Below are positions 23,174-32,200 of a DNA stretch of 38,574 nt, one piece after another. Within the stretch, counting starts at the first letter, position 1; each line of letters opens with the position of its first letter. The translations under genes and the position numbers were made by a program. The DNA comes from a virus: IMG/VR virus record IMGVR_UViG_3300045107_000833, positions 1 through 38,574 of that record; one strand, written 5' to 3'. The notes beneath the pieces were generated by a model, which was given only the letters and a program-made list of their open reading frames with translations, searched no databases and had not been told where the DNA came from.

Positions 23174-23517
23174 CGGGGGTGCCCGGCGGCGAGCTCAATG
23201 AGCGCATCGGCGTCCAGATGCGCGTCCGCACATCGAATGGCCAAGGTGGATACTCGCTCTCCTGGCAGCCCGACACCCCGCCAAAGCGCTGGGCGAAAAT
23301 GCAGGGCATGTCCGGTGACGAAGCGGTCGCCGCCTCGGTCGAGCGCTCGGTCACCCGTTGGCGGGTGACAGTGCGTCGTCGGCCCTCTCTGACCGCAGAA
23401 CATCGCCTGACCTGGAAGAACATCATCCTCGATGTGAAGGCGGTTCTACCTCACCCCCGCTGGGACGACTGCGACCTGCTGATCTGCGAGAGCGGCGCTA
23501 CCGCGACGGGCATCTGA
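23170..23517 (+). CDS. Head-tail adaptor / stopper protein
   Basis: A 115-aa beta-rich protein starting at GTG 23170 (GTGA overlap). Its length, position and blocks such as LNERIGVQMRVRTSNGQGGY and MSGDEAVAASVERSVTRWRV match the SPP1 gp16-like head-tail joining family. It should close the connector and dock the tail. Confidence 0.82.
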   Translation: MTGVPGGELNERIGVQMRVRTSNGQGGYSLSWQPDTPPKRWAKMQGMSGDEAVAASVERSVTRWRVTVRRRPSLTAEHRLTWKNIILDVKAVLPHPRWDDCDLLICESGATATGI

Positions 23518-23518
23518 C

Positions 23519-23974
23519 ATGGCGACCAGGTTCAGCGGCGTGCGGCGAATCCGGCGCACTCTGCGCGCGATACCTGAGACCGCGAGATCCGAGCTGGCCG
23601 CTCTGTTGCAGGAGTTTGCGCCAAGGATCGGTTCCGCCATCAGGGCGCGCGCTCCGTCGCGAACTGGCGCGCTTCGTGCTGCGATCACGTCGAAAGCATT
23701 CCCGCGGACGCTGAAGATCCGCGCCGGCCTGACGAAGGCTCGGAGCCGCAGGGTCTTCTACGGCCGCATTCAGGAGTTCGGGCGCAAGGCCCAGACCGTA
23801 CGCATCACGCGCGGGCCGCGCCGCGGTGCTTCGCTGCGGGTGCGGGCAATGGCTGCCAAGAGGTTCGTGAGCGGGCGGATGCCGGAAGTTAGATCCGAGC
23901 TTCGGGCGCGGCTGAACAGACTTTGGGACCGGGTGCTCGGCAAGGCTGCGAGAGGCGGTGGCGGTGACGATTGA
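23519..23974 (+). CDS. HK97 gp10-like tail-completion protein
   Basis: A 151-aa, very basic protein. The APSRTGALRAAI block (about 42-53) and FYGRIQEFGRKAQ (about 80-92) are typical of the HK97 gp10 family, which helps complete the tail and its junction with the head. The ATG is 1 nt after the adaptor gene. The end overlaps the next gene by 17 nt. Confidence 0.85.
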   Translation: MATRFSGVRRIRRTLRAIPETARSELAALLQEFAPRIGSAIRARAPSRTGALRAAITSKAFPRTLKIRAGLTKARSRRVFYGRIQEFGRKAQTVRITRGPRRGASLRVRAMAAKRFVSGRMPEVRSELRARLNRLWDRVLGKAARGGGGDD

Positions 23975-24359
23975 CGCAAGCGACGCCTGCGAGGCCGCGA
24001 TCTACCAGGCGCTGGTTCCCGCCGTCTCCCCGGTCACCGTGTACCAGCATGTGCCCGAACCAATCCCCTCTCGCATGGTCGTGATCGGCGAGATCTCGGA
24101 GGAGCCACTCGGCACCAAGGGGAATGATCCCGATCGCCGCGTCACGGTGCAGATCCTGACTGCGGTGGAAGGCGAGGAGCGCAAGCCCGTGCGCCAGATC
24201 ATGGCGCAGGTGGATGGCGTGCTGGATGGCGCGACGCTGACCTACGACGGGTGGCGGCTCGCGTTCACCCTCGCCGGCAGCGAGGCGGGCCTCGATGCCG
24301 AAACAGGAATCTACTTGGGCACGTCTCGTTTCGACGTGCTCGCCCTCAGGGACGACTAA
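23958..24359 (+). CDS. DUF3168 tail-completion protein
   Basis: A 133-aa protein of the DUF3168/gp17 type. It has CEAAIYQALVPAVS, VTVYQHVPEPIPSRMVVIGE and RVTVQILTAVEGEERKPVRQ, with a final TSRFDVLALRDD. It forms the tail terminator. Start GTG 23958; GTG 23964 is also possible. Followed by a strong AAAGGAG site for the tail-tube gene. Confidence 0.85.
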   Translation: MAVTIDASDACEAAIYQALVPAVSPVTVYQHVPEPIPSRMVVIGEISEEPLGTKGNDPDRRVTVQILTAVEGEERKPVRQIMAQVDGVLDGATLTYDGWRLAFTLAGSEAGLDAETGIYLGTSRFDVLALRDD

Positions 24360-24370
24360 AGGAGCACGCC

Positions 24371-24808
24371 ATGGGCAAGAAGCTGGGCAATGACTATCGG
24401 CTGTGGATCGAGAGCGCCACGCCGGGCACGTTCAACGAGATCAAGGGCAACACCACGCTGACGATCAGCCGGGAAAGCCAGCTGATCGACACCGCGACGA
24501 AGAGCGACTTCCCGTATGGCTCGCAGGCTCCTGGCCTGAAGACCCTGACGATCAATGCCGAGATCTTCCCCGATCTCCCCGACGCAAACGGGTACGGACG
24601 TCTCGAAGCGGCGGCGCTTGCCGCCACGACTACGTCGACGAAGTTCCAGATCCGCAAGGGTGGCTCGGCAGGAAGCGGCACGGACGTGATCTTCGCGGCG
24701 AGCCTGTACGTCGGCAACTTCAACACAGAAATGTCGAAGAACGACGTGGTGAAGTGCAGCTTCCAGCTCACGCTGGACGGCGCTCCGACCACCGACGCCC
24801 TGGCCTGA
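24371..24808 (+). CDS. Major tail (tube) protein
   Basis: A 145-aa beta-rich tail tube subunit. It starts MGKKLGNDYRLWIES and includes TLTISRESQLIDTATKSDF and SLYVGNFNTEMSKNDVVKCS, with a final LDGAPTTDAL, all typical of the GTA/TP901-like tail tube family. ATG 24371 follows AAAGGAG at good spacing; the longer frame from 24251 is a shadow. It polymerises around the tape measure. Confidence 0.9.
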   Translation: MGKKLGNDYRLWIESATPGTFNEIKGNTTLTISRESQLIDTATKSDFPYGSQAPGLKTLTINAEIFPDLPDANGYGRLEAAALAATTTSTKFQIRKGGSAGSGTDVIFAASLYVGNFNTEMSKNDVVKCSFQLTLDGAPTTDALA

Positions 24809-24812
24809 TCCG

Positions 24813-25259
24813 ATGGCAGTCGTGAACGACGAGCGAGGCGAGCTGATGCTCCTCCTCGAGGGCGTAGAGTATGGCCTGCGGCCGAGCTGGGAAGCGGTGC
24901 AGGCGATCGAGAACAAGCTCGGTCGCGGGCTCGTCGAGCTCGGGCGCGACGCGACAATGGGCAGGCTCACCACGGGCGATGCGGCGGTGGTGATTGGCGA
25001 ACTGATCCGCGCGTGGGGGCGTGCCACCGAGCAGAAGCAGGTCGCGGCCTTCAAGGACACGCGGATCGGCGAGCTGCTGTTCGAGGCCGGCCCCGGCTTC
25101 GGTTATGTCGGCGTCATGCGGGCAGTGGGCGGCGTGCTCTCGCTCGCGGCCACGGGTGGATACACCGCCCAGGGGGAAATGAAGGCGCCGGCGGAGATGA
25201 AGATGGCGGACGGCTCGACGGAGACGCCGACGAGCGAAGCCGCTGCCGCCGGCGCCTGA
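24813..25259 (+). CDS. Tail assembly chaperone (GTA-type TAC)
   Basis: A 148-aa protein matching the gene-transfer-agent-like tail assembly chaperone: EYGLRPSWEAVQAIENKLGR (about 21-40), TTGDAAVVIGELIRAWGRAT and GPGFGYVGVMRAVGG, with a disordered tail rich in Ala/Glu/Thr. It should coat the tape measure during tail assembly. The next short gene in the -1 frame is the usual second chaperone. Confidence 0.85.
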   Translation: MAVVNDERGELMLLLEGVEYGLRPSWEAVQAIENKLGRGLVELGRDATMGRLTTGDAAVVIGELIRAWGRATEQKQVAAFKDTRIGELLFEAGPGFGYVGVMRAVGGVLSLAATGGYTAQGEMKAPAEMKMADGSTETPTSEAAAAGA

Positions 25260-25270
25260 GCGGTTTCGCA

Positions 25271-25378
25271 ATGGTTCGGCTCGGCTGGTCGCCGAGCCAG
25301 TTCTGGGCCGCCACGCCCCACGAGTTCTGGGCGGCGTACGAGCAGCTCGAGCGCGACAACAAAGAGATCGACACGTGA
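25271..25378 (+). CDS. Short second tail assembly chaperone (35 aa) or frameshift extension
   Basis: MVRLGWSPSQFWAATPHEFW is the core of the small TAC proteins found just after the GTA-type chaperone. It begins at ATG 25271, 12 nt after the chaperone stop, with only a weak GAGCGG site. It lies in the -1 frame relative to the chaperone, and that frame stays open back to 25013. It could therefore be translated as a -1 frameshift fusion, as in lambda gpG-T. No textbook slippery heptamer is visible. Confidence 0.65.
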   Translation: MVRLGWSPSQFWAATPHEFWAAYEQLERDNKEIDT

Positions 25379-25415
25379 TCGATCTCACCACCTGACAGTC
25401 CGAGGATAGCGGTTC

Positions 25416-27608
25416 ATGGCCTCATCTCCTGATCTGCAGCCGCTGCTGATCAAGATCGATGCCAGCTACGAGCTGCTGCAGCGTAACCTCGCCCAAGCCA
25501 CCCGCGCGTACGACGGGTTCGTGTCGGGTGCCGAGCGGAGTGCACAACGTTACGACGCCGCGCAGAAGCGTGTGCAGGACCGTTCTGGACAGCTCCGCGC
25601 TGCTCAGCAGCAGCTCGGGTTCCAGATCAGCGACGTGGCCACCCAGTTCGCGTCCGGATCCAAGCCGCTCCAGATCTTCGGACAGCAGTTTCCGCAGATC
25701 ATCCAGGCGCTTGCGCTCATGCTGCCTGCTACAGCAGCTGCGGGCGACTCTGCGCAACAGGCAGGGGGCCAAGTCGGCGAGCTCGGTGAAAAGGCGGTAG
25801 AGGCGGCGGAGAAGGTCGGGCAGACCCAGTCCGCCGGGTCGCGGTTCGTCAGCTTTCTCTCGGGCCCGTGGGGCGTGGCCCTGACCGCAGCCGTGATTGT
25901 CCTCGCCCCGCTGGTCAGCAAGCTCTTCGAAGCCGAAGATGCGCTGATCAAGGCGAGCGCGGGAGCTGACGCACTCGGCCGCGCGCAGGGCGCTCTCGGC
26001 GGGCTGGTCGACCTAACCACCGGCAAGATCAAGAGCCAGAACGAAGCTCTGCGGCTGAACGCCGCCCTGACTGCTTACAACCTTCGACAGGAGGCCGAGC
26101 TGCTGCGGCAGCAGGCCAAGGCATCTCGCGACCAAGCTGCACGGCCGGGATTGTTCGAGCAATTCGGCCTTGCCTCTGCACCAGGCGCTGTCGTCGGCGT
26201 GACCCCCGAGCAGCTGACGAACAACGTTCGAAAGCTGCTGTCGGACGTGGACAGCGGCGCGCTCCGCGGCGACCAGGCGTTCAATCTTGCGCGCACGATC
26301 GATCTGCAAGGCTCCGCGATCGGTCGCAAGGAACTCCTCGAGACCATCACGCGCATCGTCGACGCGCGGGACAAGGAAGCTCGCGCGGGGCAGATCGACG
26401 AGTTTCTGAGCTCGGGCAAGTTGCCGGCTGAGCTCAAGAACCCGCCGCGCGGCGGATCGAAGCAGGTGAAGGAAGATCCCTTCCCCGGCCTTCGCGATCG
26501 CTTCGATCTGCAGATCGCCGAGGCGCAGGCGGCACTGCTTGGATCTGCAGAAGCCGAGACGGAACTGGCGCGGAAGCGTGTCGAAGCGGCCGCCGCCGCC
26601 GATGTGCGTGAGGTGCAGTTGCAGGCTGCGCGCAAGGAAATCAGCGCATCGGAAGCCGCCATCCTTCGCGCCAAGATCGCTGAGCGTTCCAAGGCCGAGC
26701 AGGCGCTGATCGACCTCGAGGAGCGCGAGCGACTCCGCAACGAGACCTTCGATCTTGAAACTGCCGGCAATCGGAACGCGCAGGATCTTCTTCGCGAAGA
26801 AGCCGGGCTGGCTCGTACCCAGACCGAGCGGCGCCGCATTGCGCTCAGGCTGCTCGATCTCGCCTTTTCGCAAGAGCGCGCGGAGCAGGAAGCGGTGCTC
26901 GCCTCAGAGCGCGCGACGGAGGCGCAAAAGCGGATCGCAAAGGCTCGGCTTGAGCAGCTGAACTCCATTCAGCCGCTCGCTCGCGAAGCCGCTCGGCGCG
27001 GCACCTTCACGCCTTTAGAGGGCTTCATCGACTCGCTCCCGAAAACCACCGAAGAGATCAACGAGGCGATCGAAGGCATCGAGGTTCAGGGCCTCCGCAG
27101 CCTCAATGACGGCATTGTCGACGCGATCACGGGCGCGCGCTCGCTCGGCGACGTGTTCAAGAACGTTGCCAATCAGATCATCGCGGATCTTCTTCGTATC
27201 GCAGTCCAGCGATCGATTATCGAGCCACTGGCGGGCGCTCTGTTCCCGTCCGATGGCGGAGGCCTGGGCGGGATCTTCAGGAGTCTGTTCGGTGGCGCTC
27301 GCGCTAACGGCGGTCCCGTCAGTTCTGGCCGCGCCTATCTGGTTGGGGAGCGTGGGCCCGAGCTGTTCCTGCCCCGCCTATCTGGGTCCGTCGTGTCCAA
27401 CAGCTCGCTCGCGAACAGCATGCGCGCGGGCGGTGGTGGCGGTCGCTTCTCGGTTGAGGTGGTGCCCAGCGATTACTTCGATGTTCGCGTCCGGGAGGTT
27501 GCCACTCCCGTCGCGGCCACGTTTGCCCAGGGTGCTGTAATGGGCGGCGCAGCGCTCGCGCAGCGTAAGGCAGGCAAGGCGGCGAGCCGCAGGATGGGTC
27601 GGGGTTGA
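25416..27608 (+). CDS. Tail tape measure protein
   Basis: A 730-aa lambda/GTA-type tape measure. The N-terminal coiled coil (about 8-65) leads to the conserved QISDVATQFASGSKPLQIFGQ block (70-90). A hydrophobic segment at about 150-171 (GPWGVALTAAVIVLAPLVSK) may insert in membrane at ejection. Long Arg/Glu/Ala coiled coils cover about 365-530. The C-terminus has the standard GGPVSSGRAYLVGERGPELF motif. It sets tail length; about 730 residues implies a tail near 110 nm using the usual 0.15 nm per residue rule. Confidence 0.93.
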   Translation: MASSPDLQPLLIKIDASYELLQRNLAQATRAYDGFVSGAERSAQRYDAAQKRVQDRSGQLRAAQQQLGFQISDVATQFASGSKPLQIFGQQFPQIIQALALMLPATAAAGDSAQQAGGQVGELGEKAVEAAEKVGQTQSAGSRFVSFLSGPWGVALTAAVIVLAPLVSKLFEAEDALIKASAGADALGRAQGALGGLVDLTTGKIKSQNEALRLNAALTAYNLRQEAELLRQQAKASRDQAARPGLFEQFGLASAPGAVVGVTPEQLTNNVRKLLSDVDSGALRGDQAFNLARTIDLQGSAIGRKELLETITRIVDARDKEARAGQIDEFLSSGKLPAELKNPPRGGSKQVKEDPFPGLRDRFDLQIAEAQAALLGSAEAETELARKRVEAAAAADVREVQLQAARKEISASEAAILRAKIAERSKAEQALIDLEERERLRNETFDLETAGNRNAQDLLREEAGLARTQTERRRIALRLLDLAFSQERAEQEAVLASERATEAQKRIAKARLEQLNSIQPLAREAARRGTFTPLEGFIDSLPKTTEEINEAIEGIEVQGLRSLNDGIVDAITGARSLGDVFKNVANQIIADLLRIAVQRSIIEPLAGALFPSDGGGLGGIFRSLFGGARANGGPVSSGRAYLVGERGPELFLPRLSGSVVSNSSLANSMRAGGGGGRFSVEVVPSDYFDVRVREVATPVAATFAQGAVMGGAALAQRKAGKAASRRMGRG

Positions 27609-27609
27609 C

Positions 27610-28209
27610 GTGTCGATCTTGATCCCCAACGAGCCTGGCCTGCGTAGCCATGAGCCGCAGCTGCTGGATTTCGGCGCGGTCCAACAGGGCGCGCTGGGTG
27701 GGGCTGCTCAGCGCCTGAACCGCCTGGGCACGCGCTTCGGGATGGTCTTTGAGGTTGCGCCGGCGTCCAGTGGCACGACGGGTCGCATCTTCTTTCTGCG
27801 GCTGATCCGCGCGCTCAGGCAAGGCGCAATCATGGCAGTACCCCAGCCGGGCCTCGTGATTGGGTCGCCGGGTGCTCCGGTGGTGAACGGTGCCGGCCAG
27901 ACCGGATCCACGCTCGCGCTCCGCGGCTTCTCGGCTGGTTACCAGGTGCGAGAGGGCCAGTTCTTCAGCCTGATCGTCGGCGGACGTCGGTATCTTCACA
28001 CGTTCGGCGCAGACGGGGCAGCCAGCGGGTCTGGCACCTTATCTATCGCGATTGAGCCGATGCTGCGGGTCATTCCTCCGGATGGGGCCACCGCAGAAGT
28101 CGCTCAACCCTACATCGAAGGGCTGATCTCGGGTGAGGCTGTCCGCGCCACAATGGGACTCGCGCCCATGTCCGAGTTCCCGCCCTTCACGATCTCGGAA
28201 CAGCAATGA
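27610..28209 (+). CDS. Tail-tip protein (position of GTA gp12)
   Basis: A 199-aa mostly beta protein starting at GTG 27610, next to the tape measure stop. Blocks such as MAVPQPGLVIGSPGAPVVNG and STLALRGFSAGYQVREGQFF are typical of short alphaproteobacterial phage distal-tail proteins. Position matches the first tail-tip gene (distal tail/DUF2460 slot) of GTA-like clusters, but the family name is inferred from order. Confidence 0.72.
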   Translation: MSILIPNEPGLRSHEPQLLDFGAVQQGALGGAAQRLNRLGTRFGMVFEVAPASSGTTGRIFFLRLIRALRQGAIMAVPQPGLVIGSPGAPVVNGAGQTGSTLALRGFSAGYQVREGQFFSLIVGGRRYLHTFGADGAASGSGTLSIAIEPMLRVIPPDGATAEVAQPYIEGLISGEAVRATMGLAPMSEFPPFTISEQQ

Positions 28210-28856
28210 GCCAGTTCACGCCGCAAATGGAGACGGCGCTTTCGGCGCCGATCGTCTCCATATTCGGAGCGATCGAAATCCTGCTGCCGAGCTATACGCT
28301 TCGCCTTCTCGACGGCGCCGGCGTGCTGTCATTTGGCGGCCGGACCTTCGTCGGCCTTGACCCAACTTTCGGCTCGATCGACTCGATTGAGGAGATCAGC
28401 GATGGTGGCGGCGACGATGCGCCAGCGGTCACGTTGACGCTCAACCCGTCGAGCGACGCCGCCGCCGGCGTCCTCGCCGCGCCTGACATGCAAGGCAGTC
28501 AGGTGTCGATGTGGATCGGCGCGTTCGATGCGGCGACTGGCGGTGTCGTGCCGGATCCGCTCCTCGTGTTCCTCGGCAGCGTCGAAGTACCCACGATCAA
28601 GAGCGCGTCGGATGGCCGGCAGATCGAGTTCGAGATCGTCTCCGCATTCGAGCAGTTCTTCTTCGACGACGAAGGCGCGAGACTGTCGGACACGTTCCAC
28701 CAGAGCCTGTTTCCCGGCGAGACGGGTCTCGCTGGTGTCACCGGTGTCGACAAGCAGATCTACTGGGGCGTCGAGTCTCCGCGGCCCTCGGTCACCTACT
28801 ATGGCGGTGGCGGCGGCGGTGCGTTCCTGGAAGGCCTCAACTATGCGTTCCGGTGA
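28206..28856 (+). CDS. Tail-tip protein (position of GTA gp13/DUF2163)
   Basis: A 216-aa beta-rich protein overlapping its neighbour (ATGA). It reads like a DUF2163-type hub component: LLDGAGVLSFGGRTFVGLDP (about 34-53), DAPAVTLTLNPSS, then VFLGSVEVPTIKSASDGRQI and FEIVSAFEQFF. It ends with a glycine run before AFLEGLNYAF. It probably forms the ring beneath the tube and binds the peptidase encoded next. Confidence 0.72.
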   Translation: MSQFTPQMETALSAPIVSIFGAIEILLPSYTLRLLDGAGVLSFGGRTFVGLDPTFGSIDSIEEISDGGGDDAPAVTLTLNPSSDAAAGVLAAPDMQGSQVSMWIGAFDAATGGVVPDPLLVFLGSVEVPTIKSASDGRQIEFEIVSAFEQFFFDDEGARLSDTFHQSLFPGETGLAGVTGVDKQIYWGVESPRPSVTYYGGGGGGAFLEGLNYAFR

Positions 28857-28859
28857 GCT

Positions 28860-29291
28860 GTGAGCCTGCTTGCTCGCACCGAGATCGCCCAGGCGACGCT
28901 GGATCGCTTCAAGGGTCACCCGCTCACCTATGGCCGGCATGATTGCGTCCAGATGGCTGCCTTCCACCTGCGGGCGAGCGGGTATCGGGTCCTGCTTTCC
29001 AAGGGCGGCCGATATCGCTCGGCGATCGGCGCGGTGCGTGCGCTCCGCCGAGCAGGCTATCAGGATCTGTTCGGGGCGCTGGATGATCTCGGCCTGGTGC
29101 GGATCGCGCCGGCGGCAGCCATCGTGGGCGATATCGTCGCCCTGCCCTCGGAAGAGGAGATCCTTCCGGCGCTCACCATAGCGCTCGGCAACGGCCGAGT
29201 GATTGGCTGGCACCCCGATGCAGAGGGTGCCGCTGTTCTTCAACCGCTCGCCTTCGAGGCGGCGTGGAGAGTTGAATGTCGAAAGTCGTGA
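28860..29291 (+). CDS. NlpC/P60-like tail peptidase (DUF6950-like)
   Basis: A 143-aa protein in the cell-wall-peptidase slot of GTA-like tails. YGRHDCVQMAAFHLRASGYR (about 23-42) contains the likely catalytic Cys. A His in VIGWHPDAEG (about 117-126) may complete the active site. It should open peptidoglycan during DNA entry. It starts at GTG 28860 and overlaps the next gene by 16 nt. Confidence 0.8.
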   Translation: MSLLARTEIAQATLDRFKGHPLTYGRHDCVQMAAFHLRASGYRVLLSKGGRYRSAIGAVRALRRAGYQDLFGALDDLGLVRIAPAAAIVGDIVALPSEEEILPALTIALGNGRVIGWHPDAEGAAVLQPLAFEAAWRVECRKS

Positions 29292-32200
29292 AGATTGCGG
29301 CGGCCGTCGTGGCTGTCGTCGCGATCACTGTCGCAACCGCTGGCATCGGCACCGCGCCGGCGATCGGCGCGACAGTCACGACGGGCACTCTCGCCACCGG
29401 TGCCACGTTGACGGTCGGCACGGCGGCCGTCGCTGCCACCGGGGCCAGCCTCTTCGGCATCTCCGCCGGCACGCTGCTGCTCGCCTCGAGCGCGCTCAGC
29501 ATGGCTTCGGGTCTCCTCGCGAAGAAGCCTGCCGTCACGACCGGCAGCCAGACCGTGTTCAAAGCCGACCCGAGCGCCGGCATCCCATACGCGATGGGCC
29601 GCACCGGCACGGCTGGCAACATCGTCTGGCGCTCGAACAGTGACGGCTGGTCGAACAAGACGCCGAACGACTTGAGTGATTTCGTCGTCGTCCACTCGCT
29701 TGGTCCGATCGACGCCTATGAAAGCTTCGATGCGGATGACGTCGTGACGTCGTTCGACGGGGCCGGCAATGCGATCGGCGCCGCCTACCGCGACTACATG
29801 TTCCAGCGAAACCAGCTGGGCGCGCTTCCGGAGTCGAGCGCGCTGGCTGTCCAGGCTGGCATCTCGCCGAGGCCAAGTGGCTGGTCGACGAGCTCGAAGC
29901 TCTCTGGGCTTGCCGCGTCTATGTGGCGACTGCGGTTCGACGCGAAGGGCGAGAAGTTCGGCAACGGCACGCCGAAGCCGCTCTGGGTCGTTCGCGGCGT
30001 CAAGGTCTATGACCCTCGCCTGGACAGCACCTATCCGGGGGGGTCGGGCAGCTGCCGCGCGAACGACGAGAGCACGTGGGTCTATTCCGAGAATCCCTAT
30101 CTGCACGCTCTGACCTGGCTGCTCGGCCGCACCCGCAATGGCATTCGCGTCATGGGGGTCGGCGTGCCGATCATCGCGATCGACGTGCCGGCATTTGTCG
30201 AGGGCGCGAACGTCGCCGATGCGAATGGCTGGAAGATCGGCGGCGTCGTCTACTCGGTCGACAGCAAGTGGGAGGTCTACAAGGCGATCCTTCAAGCCGG
30301 CGCGGGCGAGCCGCTGCGCCTGGGCGCGAAGATCAGCTGTCTTGTCCAGACGCCTCGCGTGTCGCTCGCGACGATCGGCGTCGATGATCTCGCTCCGGGT
30401 GAGGTTAGCGTCCAGACCACTCAGCGGCAGCGCGATCGCATCAATGGCGTGATCGCCCGCTACCGGTCCGAGGCGCATGGCTGGGACATGGTGCCCTCGG
30501 CGCCAATCCGCGTGCCCAGCTACGTAACGGCGGACGGTGGCCAGCGGACGCGGGAGATCGAGTATCCGCTGGTGCAGCAGGATACTCAGGCGGGTCACCT
30601 GGCCGGCTACGAGATCCAGAATGCGCGCGAGTTCGGCCCGATTTCGATGCCGCTCAAGCTGCGCTGGATGGGCTACCGGCCAGGCGATTGCGTCACGGTC
30701 AATCTGCCGGAGAGCGGGCTCAATAGTCAGCTGATGCTGATCCTCAACCGGTCGCTCGAGCCTGGCGGCGCGATCGTCACCCTGACAGGGCGATCCGAGA
30801 CTACTGCGAAGCACGCCTTTGCGCTGGGGCAGACGGCCGTCCCGCCGCCAACTCCCGGCGTCTCAGGGCCTCCGCTCGTGCCTACGCCGGCCTCGGGGGA
30901 TTGGACGATCGCCGCTACCTCGGTCACCTCAGGCGGCGTGACAGTGCCAGCCCTCGACGTTCGAGGCTCTGCGCCCAGTTCCATCGAGGAGATTGTGTTC
31001 GAGTACCGGGTCTATACCGGCGCGGGCATGGATCCCGAGGCCGGCTGGCTCGCAGGTGGGGCGGAGCCGCCATCCACGACGGCGAAGATCTTCACATCCG
31101 TCGCCAGCGGCGCTCAGTACCAAGCTTCTGTCCGGTACCGCGCGCGCGGCGCTAGTGGGGGCCGGCTGATCCTCGGACCTGTCGCAACGGCCGCTTGGGC
31201 GGGTGTCGAGGGCGCTTCTGCCTTCACGACCACATTGACCAGCATGACGCGCGCGGGCGGCAAGTTTACGGCTACTGGGTCAGGCTTCGTGTTGGCCCAA
31301 GCGCGCAGCGTGGAACTGTTCCCGCAGGGGCGGGTCGGGCTCGTCTATCGCGGCGGCGATCTTCATATCGGGCTTGCAAACCCAGCTCTGAGCGACACCT
31401 CGCCGGACAACTTCCTGAGCCTGTCCACGCCGGGATGGTGGGGTGTGGGGACCGATTGGAAGCGGCATCGCTCGTACGCCAGCTTCCTTCCGACCGGTAT
31501 CAATCCGGCTGTAGGGCAGGTGATTGAGGTCGCGCACATCGGCACCGAGATCCGCGGCTTCATCAACGGCGTCGATGTGGGGACCGCGATCCTTACCGGC
31601 GTCCCGGCCACGCGGTCGCACCAGCTGGTGCTGATCATCGCCAATGCGGGCGACTTTGCAGACAGCGTAACCTTCAGCCGCGCCGGCTCACCGGGAACGG
31701 ACGGCATCGATGGTATCGACGGCACGGACGGTAAGCTGGTCGAGTTCATCTGGAAACGTGCCCCAACGGTCCCGACGACGCCAACCGGCAATGGCATTCC
31801 GGCGGGATGGTCGGACGATCCGCCAAGCGGGACAGATCCGCTCTGGATGTCCAAGGCTAAGCAGGAGCTCGATGGTACGCTCGTCGCGGGCGAGTCATGG
31901 TCGGCGCCTGTTCGGCACGACGGGCCGCCTGGGACAAATGGCACGAACGGCACGAACGGCACGAACGGAACCGATGGCTTCACGATCGCGCCGGCCTCAG
32001 CCGCCTTCTCGATAGCCTGCGCGTCCGATGGCACGCCAAAAGCCGGCGAGTTCAACAAGGTCATCACCTTCGTGCTACGGCAGGGAAGCGGCGCCGACCT
32101 GGCTGGGGACGCTGCGACGTCCTTCTCCGCGCCGACCATCGTCGGCTGCACGGCGGCGCTGAGCGGCACGCGAGGCCAGACGTTTACGATCAGCGCGATT

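Noticed and set aside
29240-30814. 524-codon minus-strand frame opposite the tail-tip gene
   Set aside because: Same shadow effect; no motif, and the sense gene is continuous, overlapping its neighbours as phage genes do.
31940-31966. CRISPR-like or transposon repeat
   Set aside because: The 9-nt units are contiguous, in frame and encode Gly-Thr-Asn; there are no spacers or inverted ends.
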